DNA from: JBFWUW01 sp050247075
GTDB taxonomy: Bacteria > Planctomycetota > Planctomycetia > Pirellulales > JBFWUW01
NCBI GenBank assembly: GCA_050247075.1
Contig: JBFWUW010000009.1
Span: forward strand, 65,638-129,637
Length of the DNA: 64,000 nt
Direction of reading: 5' to 3'
The notes below the pieces were generated by a model. That model was not told where the DNA came from, did no database searches, and worked only from the letters and a program-made list of their open reading frames with translations. Position numbers and translations under genes: made by a program. How positions within the stretch are numbered: the stretch's first letter is position 1; every line of letters begins with the position of its first letter. This document shows positions 1 to 8,952 of the stretch, one piece after another.

Positions 1-947
1 TCGGCGCTGTCCACGTTTTGCGGCTCAACCGCAACGCTCCATTGGAATTTGCGGGCCTGGCCGGACAAATCGGTATCGGCCACCACGGCATCGCCATCGG
101 CGGCGGTTCCCTTGCCGATCACGATGGTATCGCGATCGCCGCGCAAAGGCGGCAACACGCGAGGATAAATCTCCGTCAAGGTCTCTGGCCATTGCACATC
201 GCGCGGCCAGGCTACGGCCTCGTGCGTGGCAGCCGCCAAGAAGCGGCCCGCCTTGAGCGCGGTGACGCGGTCGCCATCGATCGCCAACACGCCGCCGGTC
301 TGATTGGCCAATGCGGCCAGCAATTGTCCGTCAATCTTGGGGCCAACGCCATAACTGGTCACGGGCACCCGGGCGTCGACAAATGCATTGATGATCCGCT
401 GAGAATCGCGGGCGTCGAGCAACTCACCCGAACTCTGCCCGTCGCCAATGTAAATGGCGGCACGGCCACGATCGTTGTTGTCGAATTTTTTTACCGCGGC
501 TTCCAGCACTTCCAGCATGTCGGTCGAACCGAGCGGCACGCGCTTGTGCAGTTTGGCCAGGGCCGCTTGCATTTCGTCCCCTTGCGGCGACACAAACGTC
601 TTGGTCATCGGCACGGCGTTAATATCCACCGCCAACAACTGCACCCGATCTTGCGGGTCGAGCGCGGCCAAGGTGGCATCGAGCGCCGACAAAGCCTTGG
701 TGCGGTACTCGCCCGCCTGGCTGGCCGATGTGTCGAACAGCACGACAACGTCGCGCGGCGAGTCGTCGCCGGCAATGTCTGCCCGTAACGACATCGCAAA
801 GTAATTGTCGCCATCCGCCTTGGCGTAAGTCTCTAACCGAGCTGCCTCAAGGCTCGGTTCGGCGCGTACAGCGCCCGGCGGCAATAGCAGCCCAACAATG
901 GCTGCCAGAGTCAACGAGGCCCGCAGAAAGGGTCGTCGTCTCGACAT
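1..947 (-). CDS. Exported VWA-domain protein (3' end beyond window)
   Basis: The reading frame is open from an ATG at 947 to the left edge, so the C-terminus is missing. The first 29 residues (MSRRRPFLRAS, then a hydrophobic stretch ending VRA) are a clear signal peptide, so the product is exported. A von Willebrand factor A domain starts near residue 75: DVVVLFDTSAS carries the DxSxS metal-binding (MIDAS) motif, followed by a predicted Rossmann-like core with the strands AAIYIGDGQSSG and VPVTSYGVG. VWA domains bind metal and protein partners; the ligand here is unknown. The same SAS-x(1-2)-G-x-Y-R pattern occurs in the VWA protein encoded at 3579-5801, so the two are likely paralogues. The family call is firm, the role is not. 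Confidence 0.85.
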   Translation of the reverse strand, partial: MSRRRPFLRASLTLAAIVGLLLPPGAVRAEPSLEAARLETYAKADGDNYFAMSLRADIAGDDSPRDVVVLFDTSASQAGEYRTKALSALDATLAALDPQDRVQLLAVDINAVPMTKTFVSPQGDEMQAALAKLHKRVPLGSTDMLEVLEAAVKKFDNNDRGRAAIYIGDGQSSGELLDARDSQRIINAFVDARVPVTSYGVGPKIDGQLLAALANQTGGVLAIDGDRVTALKAGRFLAAATHEAVAWPRDVQWPETLTEIYPRVLPPLRGDRDTIVIGKGTAADGDAVVADTDLSGQARKFQWSVAVEPQNVDSA

Positions 948-1335
948 GGCTGAAATACTCCACAGGGGTTTAACCAGCGCAGCGACTGCGGTGTTCCGAG
1001 CCGTAGCCAGGCTGCGCTCAACAGAATCCGCAAGAAATGTCAACGGACGATGCGGACGTGCCTATTCTATTCCGGCATCAAGGGTTATGCCAACAAAAAA
1101 AGCTTGTGAATTTGGGTGTTCTAGGAGTGCCGAAAACGTGGCTAGGCGTCGGATCGACGAGATAGGGGCCACGCGGCTACCTGTGGCAATCTTAACATAT
1201 TGTCGGCCAAGAAGTTGTACTCCGGGCTGCATTACCGCCCGGTTTGGATGATATTGGTCCGCACGACCGTTCCAGCCAGACCTATCGGCTGGCGTGGCCG
1301 GGGCTTTCCAACGCGGCGATGCGGAACCCGCGAAG
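948..1335. other. Gene-free spacer, no supported feature
   Basis: This lies between the start of the VWA gene and the end of the esterase gene, both on the minus strand, and should hold the VWA promoter. Open frames here are short and do not look coding. I see no strong hairpin, RNA gene or repeat. Confidence 0.5.
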
Positions 1336-3321
1336 CTACGGGCCATCCTCCCGGTGAACCTTTTCGGGCGGCAGCAATTTCAACAGGTCGGGCAGGTCGT
1401 AGGTTGCTAGCACGTTGTGAACGGTGCTGGTGAGTTGCCCCATCGGAGCGGGTTGGCCGATGATTGACGACCAATCGCGCGGTGCCCCGCGCAGTGTGAC
1501 CGTGTCGAACAGGCCAGGTTCCAAGGCCGCCGCGTGTAACGCCGGTATGGCCGCCTGGCCCACGCCCAGCAGATGGACTTGCCGCGGTTTCTCGGTCTGA
1601 TAGTGGGCGATGAATCTTCCGGCGGCAAGCGTGTCTTCCGTCTGCAATCCCACGACCGACTTGCCCAATAGGTACGCCAAGTAAAACGACTTCCATTCGC
1701 CCAGCAGTGCATCGGGGCTGGCTCCGGCGGTCTCTCCTTGTCCGCGAAGGTCGATGGCCACCACAACGTAACCTTGCCGGACCAACGTCTCAATCGGGCC
1801 GCCGGGCGCGGCATCGGCCTGCTTGCCCCCTTCATGCAGATAGAGATAGGCATCGTCACGCGGTTCCGGTGGATGAAACGTGAGCGCCGGCAAAGGCACG
1901 CCGCTATCGGTTTGCAGCAGCAACTTGTCGATGTGGTAGCCGTCTCGTTGCACCTTGCCCGCTTTTTCCCGCGTAGCCACCGGCATGTCGGCCAAGGGGC
2001 GCACCTGGACCACGCTCCGCACGGCCCGGCGGGCTTCGTCGGGCGTTGATTTTTTCCAAAACGCGGCACGCGCTGCCGCCAGTTGCTGTTCGCGTGCGAC
2101 GTTCAAATCGAAGGCCGAACGTTCGTCGGGCAGCAGCAAAACCTGGCCGCTTTCGGTACAGAGAAGCTCCGCTTCGGGCCGAATGGCGTACTCGTCGGTG
2201 GCCACCGTGCCATCTTGAGACAGCAGCCAGCGCCGCATCCATTGGCCGATGGCCGCAAGGTTGGCCGGTTGCACGCCATGCGGCCCTTGCGCCTCGACCA
2301 GATCAACCCGTTCGGGAAAGCCAAGCCGGGCGTACAGGCGTTTGGCTTGCCGCAGGTTATTCCAGGTTCCTTGGATATCAAAGAAATCTTGCGTCGTGGC
2401 GCTAATCAATGTCGGCCGCGGTGCGCGCATCAACACATAGTCGGGCTGGTCCATGCCAAACGCCAACTGGCCAAAGATGTTCTGCTCGGCATCTTGAGGG
2501 CCGTTGGTTTCAATCAGCCGCCGAAAAGTCGTCAGATAACAAGCCGGGGCGGCGCAGACCAGCCGGTCATCCAAGGCCATCGCATAGCTGGTCAGCGTGC
2601 CGCCGCCGGAGCAGCCAGTCATGCCCATCTTGTCGGCGATGATGTCGGGCCGGCTGGCCAGGTAGTCCATCGAACGGATGGCGTCCCACACGCGAAAACG
2701 GGCCGTATTGCCGCCCACCAGAATAGAGCCTACGCCGATCAGAAAATGTTCGTGCGTCGTGCCATTGAATTGCGGCTGGCCCTGTTCATTGAGAATCTGC
2801 GAGCGTTCTCCCTGGCCGATCGGATCGTAGCAAAAGGCCGCCAGCCCCTGACGGGCCAGCATGATGCCAAACCGCTGGTTGTAGTCGGCCGTCTTGCCGG
2901 TACGGCTGTGCCCGCTGGAAACCAGCACCGCCGGGAACGGACCATCGCCGAGAGGCAAGTACAGGTTTGCCGTGACATGATGCCCAGGCTGACTCTCAAA
3001 GAGGATCTTCTCGATGCGGTGGTCGGAGCTTTCCAGCTTACCCATGACTTGGGCATTGAGCGGCGTGCGTTGCGGAAAGCCGCCCAATTGGGCCACAAAG
3101 AACTCTTTAAGCCGCTGCTGATAGGCGGCGATTTGCTCAGGCGTTTCCAACTGCTCATAAGCGGCGTCGCGGCGGTCGAGGGCGGCATAAGCCTCGGCTT
3201 GCAAGCTGGCGTAAAACAATCCGCCGGCGGGCGGCGGGCCAGCCTCGCTCGGCAAGCAAGACAAGTCTTCCGCCGGCTCGGCGGCAAACAGGGCCAGGCA
3301 AGTTAAAATGGTGGGGAACAT
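1336..3321 (-). CDS. Exported two-domain alpha/beta hydrolase, acetyl-xylan-esterase-like
   Basis: 661 residues starting at ATG 3321, chosen because it begins a short signal-peptide-like segment (MFPTILTCLALFAA); the frame stays open upstream without coding character. The first alpha/beta hydrolase domain (about 85-390) has the nucleophile elbow GCSGGG near residue 238, a candidate acid in ISATTQDFFD and the His in QGPHG. This resembles acetyl xylan esterase/dienelactone-hydrolase-type proteins common in planctomycetes, which deacetylate polysaccharides. A second hydrolase fold follows (about 480-650, with LHEGGK and VAIDLRGQGET), but its elbow reads GVGQA, so the serine is absent and this half is probably non-catalytic. 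Expected location is periplasmic or extracellular. The substrate is not readable from sequence. Confidence 0.85.
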   Translation of the reverse strand: MFPTILTCLALFAAEPAEDLSCLPSEAGPPPAGGLFYASLQAEAYAALDRRDAAYEQLETPEQIAAYQQRLKEFFVAQLGGFPQRTPLNAQVMGKLESSDHRIEKILFESQPGHHVTANLYLPLGDGPFPAVLVSSGHSRTGKTADYNQRFGIMLARQGLAAFCYDPIGQGERSQILNEQGQPQFNGTTHEHFLIGVGSILVGGNTARFRVWDAIRSMDYLASRPDIIADKMGMTGCSGGGTLTSYAMALDDRLVCAAPACYLTTFRRLIETNGPQDAEQNIFGQLAFGMDQPDYVLMRAPRPTLISATTQDFFDIQGTWNNLRQAKRLYARLGFPERVDLVEAQGPHGVQPANLAAIGQWMRRWLLSQDGTVATDEYAIRPEAELLCTESGQVLLLPDERSAFDLNVAREQQLAAARAAFWKKSTPDEARRAVRSVVQVRPLADMPVATREKAGKVQRDGYHIDKLLLQTDSGVPLPALTFHPPEPRDDAYLYLHEGGKQADAAPGGPIETLVRQGYVVVAIDLRGQGETAGASPDALLGEWKSFYLAYLLGKSVVGLQTEDTLAAGRFIAHYQTEKPRQVHLLGVGQAAIPALHAAALEPGLFDTVTLRGAPRDWSSIIGQPAPMGQLTSTVHNVLATYDLPDLLKLLPPEKVHREDGP

Positions 3322-3578
3322 GGGCGATGGGACCGTGCTAAAGGAAAATGGGCGGGTGGTGCGAATTGTACTCGGAGAAATTCGCGGTCGCGAACCGCGA
3401 ATGGGGCTTACCGGGCAATTCTTCATTTCGGGCCGATTCGTCCCACTGCTCTTGCACGAAACTTGTTGGCATCCCCCCGCTGGCACCGCTAGAATGTTAA
3501 ATGTGCCGTACCCCTGGGGAATTGCGCATTGCCTGAGGCCGCATTTCGAGCTTGCGAACAACGAGGAAAGGAACCGCC

Positions 3579-5801
3579 GTGGAACTGGCCTGCCCCACCT
3601 GTCAAACAAAATTGTCCATTCCGGCCCAATTGGCTAGCCCGCTGGTTAGTTGCCCGAATTGCGCCACCGTGTTGGATGTTTCGGCGGCGCTAGCCCCGGC
3701 GGCAGCCCCCGCGCCGATGCCGCAGTCGTCGGCCGCCACCGCGACGGTGCAATCACCGCGGCAGATGGTAACGAACAGCGGATCACCCGTCGCATCGCGG
3801 CGGATGACGCGGCGTCGCAAGCAAAGCAACGGCTGGATCTTGGTCGTCTTATTAGTCGCGGCGGCAGCCGGCCTGGGCTACGCCGTCATTAAGTACAACC
3901 AATCGCAAACGGACCTGGCCGAGCAGAACGCCAACAACGCCAAGCCCAGTACGGCGGCTTTTAACAGCGCCTGCCAATATGTTCGCGGCCACTTGCAGCA
4001 AACTCAGCCCAACGCCGCCAAGCAGGCCGCGTTTGGCCCGTACAAAGCGCGGCTGCGTCCCAGCGATGGGGCCTACGTCATTGAGGGCGTGGTGGATGTC
4101 CCCATCAGCGGCGGCAAAATGGTGGCGCAAACGTTTGATGTCGAGGTCCGTCCCGATGCGGGGGGGGCCTGGAAACTCGTCAGCCTGACATACGACCGTG
4201 ACCTGATCTTCGCCGAGGAACGGATGGCGTCGAACGTGCCCGACTTCAAGTACACCAATACGAATAAAGAACCGGACGATTGGGTGTTTAACACAGGCGG
4301 CGGCAACCGCGGGCCAGGGAAAGACTACTTCGACGGACAACACATAGCCTGGGGCGTGGATGCGGTGCTGGCTCAGATCAAGGAGTCGGCTGGACTGCAC
4401 AAGACCCTGGTGGTGTGGCTGTTCGACAAGTCGGCCAGCGCCGCCGGCTATCGTAACGAAGCCGCCGCCACCTTGGCCGAGAAATACCGCGACCTGAACG
4501 GCACTATCGACAAATCGGGCGAGATGCCACTGCTAACCGTGGTGGGGGCATTCGGCAAGGAAGTGGAGTTCCTCATCGAAGAGCCGACCGACGACGACAA
4601 GGCCATTGAGGTGGCCATCAATTCGATCGAGCAAGAAGATTCCGGCCAAGAGAACGTGTTTGGCGCAATTCTGGCCGCGGCCGAAAAATTCAAAGACATG
4701 CGGAAAGACCAGGGCCGCCAGGTAATGATTGTCGTCGTCAGCGACGAAGCGGGCGATGACGAGCGTGAGATCGAGAACGTCCTGGCGATCACCAAGAAGC
4801 ACACCATTCCTGTGAGCGTGGTGGGGGGGCGGGCTCCCTTTGGCCGGCGGGCCATTCCCGGCGTTAACTTGGAGGCCCCCAACGATCTGGGTAACAACAG
4901 CCGGGCCGCCAGCCTCATGCATCAAGGTCCAGAATCGCTGTTGCCAGAGGTGATTAGCCTGGGGTTCTTCAATCCCAACTACGGCGGCGATGAAAGCGAG
5001 TCGATCGACTCCGGGTTTGGCCCGTATTCGTTGACGCGGCTGACGATTGAATCGGGCGGCGTCTACTACGCCTGCCGCGCGGACATGGGGGGCGGCATGC
5101 GCAGCGGCCGCGGCGCGGCCAATTGGAACCCCAGCGCCGGCCTGATGTACACCTTCGACCCCAAGGTGATGGCGAAGTACAAGCCGCAGTACATCTCGGA
5201 GAAAGAGTTTCAGCAGCAACTCAGCGAGAACAAGTGCCGCAAGGCGGTGATTGACGCCGCCAAGGTTCCCAAGGTCGAGACGATGAAATTCGTCCGCACC
5301 GATTTTCCCCGTGCCCGCGACGAGGCCCAGTCCAAACGCGAACTGGACGAGGCCCAAAAAGGGGCCGCCACGGTCGAGCCGCGCGTGGCCGCATTGTACG
5401 ACGCGCTCAAGCCGGGTGAAGCCGATCGCAATTCCAAAGAGACCAGCCCCCGTTGGCAAGCCGCGTTCGACCTCTCCTACGGCCGCGTTCTGGCCGCCAA
5501 GGCCCGCACCGAAGGGTACAACGCCATGCTGGCCCGGATGAAGGGAGGCTTTCCTTACACCAACGAGCAAAGCAGCATGTTCAAGCTGGTCTCGGCCGAC
5601 ACGCTCGACGCCGGCAGCGCCTTGGAAAAACTGGTCAAGGACTCCAAGAAGTATCTGCAGCGCGTCATCGATCAACATCCCGATACGCCGTGGGCCTTCT
5701 TGGCCCAGCGCGAGCTGGAAACGCCATGCGGCTGGAAATGGGTCGAAGACCTGCCCGCCGGTGCCATGCCGGCGGAAGCCGCCGAGTCCGAGGACGAATA
5801 G
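3579..5801 (+). CDS. Zinc-ribbon, membrane-anchored VWA-domain protein
   Basis: 740 residues. The GTG at 3579 is preferred over an upstream TTG because a gaggaaagg ribosome binding site sits 7 nt before it. Order of parts: an N-terminal zinc ribbon with CPTC and CPNC (residues 4-30), an Ala/Pro-rich linker, a basic stretch and one transmembrane helix (about 84-105, WILVVLLVAAAAG), then a large extracytoplasmic part. That part holds a VWA domain with the MIDAS motif FDKSAS and the core strand RQVMIVVVSDEAGDD, and a charged helical C-terminus. The topology implies a cytoplasmic metal-binding head and a periplasmic VWA. Similar proteins are widespread in planctomycetes without known function. 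It is probably a paralogue of the VWA gene at 1-947. Confidence 0.85.
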   Translation: MELACPTCQTKLSIPAQLASPLVSCPNCATVLDVSAALAPAAAPAPMPQSSAATATVQSPRQMVTNSGSPVASRRMTRRRKQSNGWILVVLLVAAAAGLGYAVIKYNQSQTDLAEQNANNAKPSTAAFNSACQYVRGHLQQTQPNAAKQAAFGPYKARLRPSDGAYVIEGVVDVPISGGKMVAQTFDVEVRPDAGGAWKLVSLTYDRDLIFAEERMASNVPDFKYTNTNKEPDDWVFNTGGGNRGPGKDYFDGQHIAWGVDAVLAQIKESAGLHKTLVVWLFDKSASAAGYRNEAAATLAEKYRDLNGTIDKSGEMPLLTVVGAFGKEVEFLIEEPTDDDKAIEVAINSIEQEDSGQENVFGAILAAAEKFKDMRKDQGRQVMIVVVSDEAGDDEREIENVLAITKKHTIPVSVVGGRAPFGRRAIPGVNLEAPNDLGNNSRAASLMHQGPESLLPEVISLGFFNPNYGGDESESIDSGFGPYSLTRLTIESGGVYYACRADMGGGMRSGRGAANWNPSAGLMYTFDPKVMAKYKPQYISEKEFQQQLSENKCRKAVIDAAKVPKVETMKFVRTDFPRARDEAQSKRELDEAQKGAATVEPRVAALYDALKPGEADRNSKETSPRWQAAFDLSYGRVLAAKARTEGYNAMLARMKGGFPYTNEQSSMFKLVSADTLDAGSALEKLVKDSKKYLQRVIDQHPDTPWAFLAQRELETPCGWKWVEDLPAGAMPAEAAESEDE

Positions 5802-5805
5802 CTGC

Positions 5806-5889
5806 TGTAGGAGGCGATTCCATCGCCGAACGGTTTGTAGGAGGCGATTCCATCGCCGATCATCCTGTAGGAGCCGTCTCCGACGGCGA
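5806..5889. repeat. Three hairpin repeats with an exact 30-bp period
   Basis: Units of 24 bp start at 5806, 5836 and 5866, directly after the VWA stop codon. The first two contain GGCGATtccATCGCC, a 6-bp stem. The third contains GCCGTCtccGACGGC, where both arms changed together so the stem is kept. This is a REP-like array; it could act in mRNA 3'-end stability or be a mobile palindrome. Confidence 0.75.
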
Positions 5890-5936
5890 CAATCCGCCTT
5901 CCATTCCGTCGATCGAAGTCGCAGTGTTGACCGTTG

Positions 5937-5955
5937 CGTGGGCCTTTAGCCCACG
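5937..5955. repeat. Short palindrome CGTGGGC-N5-GCCCACG
   Basis: A perfect 7-bp stem with a 5-nt loop lies between the hairpin array and the next gene. A similar GTGGGC/GCCCAC palindrome occurs near 12167-12183. No T-run follows, so it is not a standard terminator; it looks like a REP-type element. Confidence 0.6.
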
Positions 5956-6034
5956 AAAGGTCATGGCCTGGAGCAGGTTCCGCGCTACGGGTATCTGTAT
6001 CGCCGATCAATTAACTTCCTTCGCGAGATTCTTC

Positions 6035-7240
6035 ATGCTTCGCCGCGTATCTTGGGCACTGTTGGTCCTGTTGCTGCCCACCGCTTCCTTGCTGGCTCAA
6101 GAGAACCAAGAGAAACAGCCCCGCTTCACCGGGCCGTGGGATGTCAAACGTTTGCAGCAGACCGTTCCCCAGGCCGAATGGGGCGAAAAGGCGGGCCTGA
6201 CGCAACAAGTCTATTACACGGCCGAACCGTTGGATGGCAAACCAACTCGCGTGTTTGCCTATTACGCCCGGCCAGCGTCGGGCGAGGGGCCCTTTCCGGC
6301 CATGTTGTTGGTGCATGGCGGTGGCGGCAAGGCCTTTGCCGAGTGGGCCACGTTATGGGCCGAAAGGGGCTACGTGGCACTGGCGATGGATCTGGCCGGG
6401 CATGGACCCGACGGTCCGCGCCTGCCCGACGGCGGCCCCGAGCAATCGCACGAAGTCAAGTTTCGTCCCTTTGAAAATGATGCCGAAGCCCGCGAGGTCT
6501 GGACCTACCACGCCGTGGCCGATGTGCTGCTAGGGCACTCCTTGCTGGCTTCGCGTTCCGAGGTAGACCCGGCGCGGGTGGGCGTGACCGGCATTAGCTG
6601 GGGCGGCTATTTAACGTGCATCATCGCCGGCCTGGACGACCGTCTCAAAGCGGCCGTGCCGGTCTACGGCTGCGGCTTCCTGGACAAAAATAGCGCTTGG
6701 CTGCAAGAGTTCGCGCGGATGGCGCCCGAACTGCGCCAACGCTGGGTCAAGACTTTTGATCCCTCCAGTTATCTGCCGGGAGTCACCTGCCCAATCTTGT
6801 TCGTCAACGGCACCAACGACTTCGCCTACCCGTTGGACAGCTATCGCCAGTCGTACCAAAGCGTGCCGGGCCGGGTGGAACTGAGCGTGCAGGTCCGCCT
6901 TCCGCACGGGCACCCGCAAGGTTGGGCCCCCAAGGAGATCGGCATTTTTGTCGATAGCCTGCTGAAAGAGGGGCAGCCTCTGCCGCGGATCTCCCCCATC
7001 GGCCAAAAGAACGATCTGGCCGTTTGCAAGGTAGAATCGTCCACGCCAATTGCCCAAGCCCAGTTGCACTTCACCAACGACGGCGGCCCCTGGCAAAAGC
7101 GCGAGTGGCAAAGCATCGACGCCGCCATTCAAGACGGCCGCGTCAGCGCACAATTGCCCAACCCGCCGCCAAAGGTTTTCTACCTGTCTGTCACCGATGA
7201 GCGCGGCGCGACGGTCAGCACCGATCATCTTGGCGATTGA
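6035..7240 (+). CDS. Exported alpha/beta hydrolase (acetyl xylan esterase/DLH type)
   Basis: 401 residues from ATG 6035, chosen because it opens a signal peptide (MLRRVSWALLVLLLPTASLLAQ); the longer frame upstream is only noise. The hydrolase core shows the oxyanion-region motif LVHGGGGKA, the nucleophile elbow GISWGGY, the acid region in FVNGTNDFAYP and the catalytic His in RLPHGHPQG, so the triad appears complete. A C-terminal beta-rich segment (after about residue 310) resembles a small sandwich domain. The likely role is extracytoplasmic ester cleavage on acetylated glycans or similar substrates. A sulfatase gene follows 26 bp downstream, suggesting co-transcription in polysaccharide degradation. 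The exact substrate is unknown. Confidence 0.88.
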   Translation: MLRRVSWALLVLLLPTASLLAQENQEKQPRFTGPWDVKRLQQTVPQAEWGEKAGLTQQVYYTAEPLDGKPTRVFAYYARPASGEGPFPAMLLVHGGGGKAFAEWATLWAERGYVALAMDLAGHGPDGPRLPDGGPEQSHEVKFRPFENDAEAREVWTYHAVADVLLGHSLLASRSEVDPARVGVTGISWGGYLTCIIAGLDDRLKAAVPVYGCGFLDKNSAWLQEFARMAPELRQRWVKTFDPSSYLPGVTCPILFVNGTNDFAYPLDSYRQSYQSVPGRVELSVQVRLPHGHPQGWAPKEIGIFVDSLLKEGQPLPRISPIGQKNDLAVCKVESSTPIAQAQLHFTNDGGPWQKREWQSIDAAIQDGRVSAQLPNPPPKVFYLSVTDERGATVSTDHLGD

Positions 7241-7266
7241 ATGGCACAACGATAATCGGCTTTTCC

Positions 7267-8919
7267 ATGAACATTGCCCGGCGAGTTGTTCCGCGGATTC
7301 TCTCAACTCCGCGAAAGTTGGCGGCGGTCGCTTTCGTGTTGGTGAGCGGGTTGTCTTCGCTTGAACTGGCATACGCCGACGAACCGCGGGACCGCCCCAA
7401 CGTGGTGATTATTTTGGCGGACGACTTGGGATTTTCTGACCTGGGTTGTTACGGCAGCGAGATCAAGACACCGTCGCTGGATGCCTTGGCCTGCGATGGC
7501 TTGCGGTTTACGCAGTTCTACAATACGGCCCGCTGCTGGCCGACGCGGGCGGCGATACTCACCGGCTACTACGCGCAACAGGTCCGCCGAGATACCTTGC
7601 CCGGCCTGAAGGATGTTCCCAGCGGTTCGCGCGGCGTTCGGCCCGGCTGGGCCAAGCTGCTGCCGGAACGGCTGCAACGACAGGGATACCGTTCGTACCA
7701 TTCCGGCAAATGGCACCTCGATGGCCAGCGCGTGGCGGCCGGATTCGACCGATCGTACAGCCTGGAGGACCACGACCGCCACTTCTCGCCCAAACATCAC
7801 TTGGAGAACGACAAGCCGCTGCCCGCCATTGAGGCCAGCCTGGGCTACTACTCTTCGACGGCAATCGCCGACCATGCCGTCGATTGCCTGCAAGAGCACG
7901 CCAACAAACACGCCCATCAGCCGTTTCTGCATTACGTGGCTTTCACGGCACCCCACTTTCCCTTGCATGCGCCCGCGGAGGACATCGCCCGTTGCCGCGA
8001 TCGCTACGGAGTCGGTTGGCAAGAAATCCGCCGCATGCGTTTCCTGCGGCTGAAGTCGGACGGGCTGTTGACGTGCGGGCTTTCCGCGGTCGAGCCCGAC
8101 GTTGGCCCGCCGTACCATTTCGCCGAAGCACTAGCGGCACTGGGGCCGGGCGAGGTCAACCGTCCGCTACCTTGGGATAGCCTGAGCGAAGAGCAACAGG
8201 CATTCCAAGCCGCCAAGATGGCCGTGCACGCGGCCATGGTTGAAAGGATGGACCATGAGATCGGCCGTATCGTGGCGCAGCTTCGCGCCATGCGGGCTTT
8301 GGACAATACATTACTGATGTTCCTTTCCGACAATGGGGCCAGTGCCGAGATCATGGTCCGCGGAGACGGGCATGACGCCGCGGCCGCGCCAGGGTCCGCC
8401 GCTACGTTCTTGTGCCTGGGACCGGGCTGGTCGAACGCCGCCAACACGCCCTTTCGCCGCCACAAGACTTGGGTCCACGAAGGGGGCATCTCCACGCCGC
8501 TAATCGTCCATTGGCCGCGCGGGTGTAGCGCGTGCGGCGAACTCCGGCACAATCCGGGGCACGTCGTTGACATCGTCCCCACCATTCTGGATGCCATCGG
8601 CGCGGACGATGAGCCGGCTTCCGAGCTGGCCGGGCCCGCCTTCCCCGGCCAGAGCCTGCTGCCTGCTTTGGCCCGTGACGGCGATGTAGCCCACGAATAT
8701 CTATGGTGGCTGCATGAAGGGCATCGCGCGGTGAGGGTGGGCGACCTGAAGCTAATCTCGGACAGCCTGGATGGTCCCTGGGAACTGTACGACCTGGCGG
8801 CCGATCGGCAGGAGTCGCACAATCTGGCCGATCAAATGCCGGACAAAGCCGCCGAGTTGGCGCGCCTGTGGAGCGAAAAGCTGGATACATTTCGCGTTGA
8901 TGCCACAGCCTCGCCGTAG
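7267..8919 (+). CDS. Exported arylsulfatase (formylglycine type)
   Basis: 550 residues from ATG 7267, the start that gives a plausible signal peptide ending AYA. It hydrolyses sulfate esters, probably on sulfated polysaccharides or glycolipids, in the periplasm or outside the cell. The sulfatase signature ARCWPTRAAILTG contains Cys90 in C-x-P-x-R, the residue converted to formylglycine. Metal ligands are visible in NVVIILADDLG (Asp52, Asp53) and in FLSDNGA. SGKWH and HKTWVHEGG match further active-site positions of the family. Its length is typical. It lies just downstream of a carbohydrate-esterase-like gene. A formylglycine-generating enzyme gene is not in the window. Confidence 0.93.
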   Translation: MNIARRVVPRILSTPRKLAAVAFVLVSGLSSLELAYADEPRDRPNVVIILADDLGFSDLGCYGSEIKTPSLDALACDGLRFTQFYNTARCWPTRAAILTGYYAQQVRRDTLPGLKDVPSGSRGVRPGWAKLLPERLQRQGYRSYHSGKWHLDGQRVAAGFDRSYSLEDHDRHFSPKHHLENDKPLPAIEASLGYYSSTAIADHAVDCLQEHANKHAHQPFLHYVAFTAPHFPLHAPAEDIARCRDRYGVGWQEIRRMRFLRLKSDGLLTCGLSAVEPDVGPPYHFAEALAALGPGEVNRPLPWDSLSEEQQAFQAAKMAVHAAMVERMDHEIGRIVAQLRAMRALDNTLLMFLSDNGASAEIMVRGDGHDAAAAPGSAATFLCLGPGWSNAANTPFRRHKTWVHEGGISTPLIVHWPRGCSACGELRHNPGHVVDIVPTILDAIGADDEPASELAGPAFPGQSLLPALARDGDVAHEYLWWLHEGHRAVRVGDLKLISDSLDGPWELYDLAADRQESHNLADQMPDKAAELARLWSEKLDTFRVDATASP

Positions 8920-8952
8920 GCCGCATTCGCACTTTCACCCAGGCCTGGCACG

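Noticed and set aside
18..804. Long plus-strand frames opposite the left-edge gene
   Set aside because: They are antisense shadows. The minus frame has a signal peptide and an intact VWA domain, while the plus frames have no recognisable domain.
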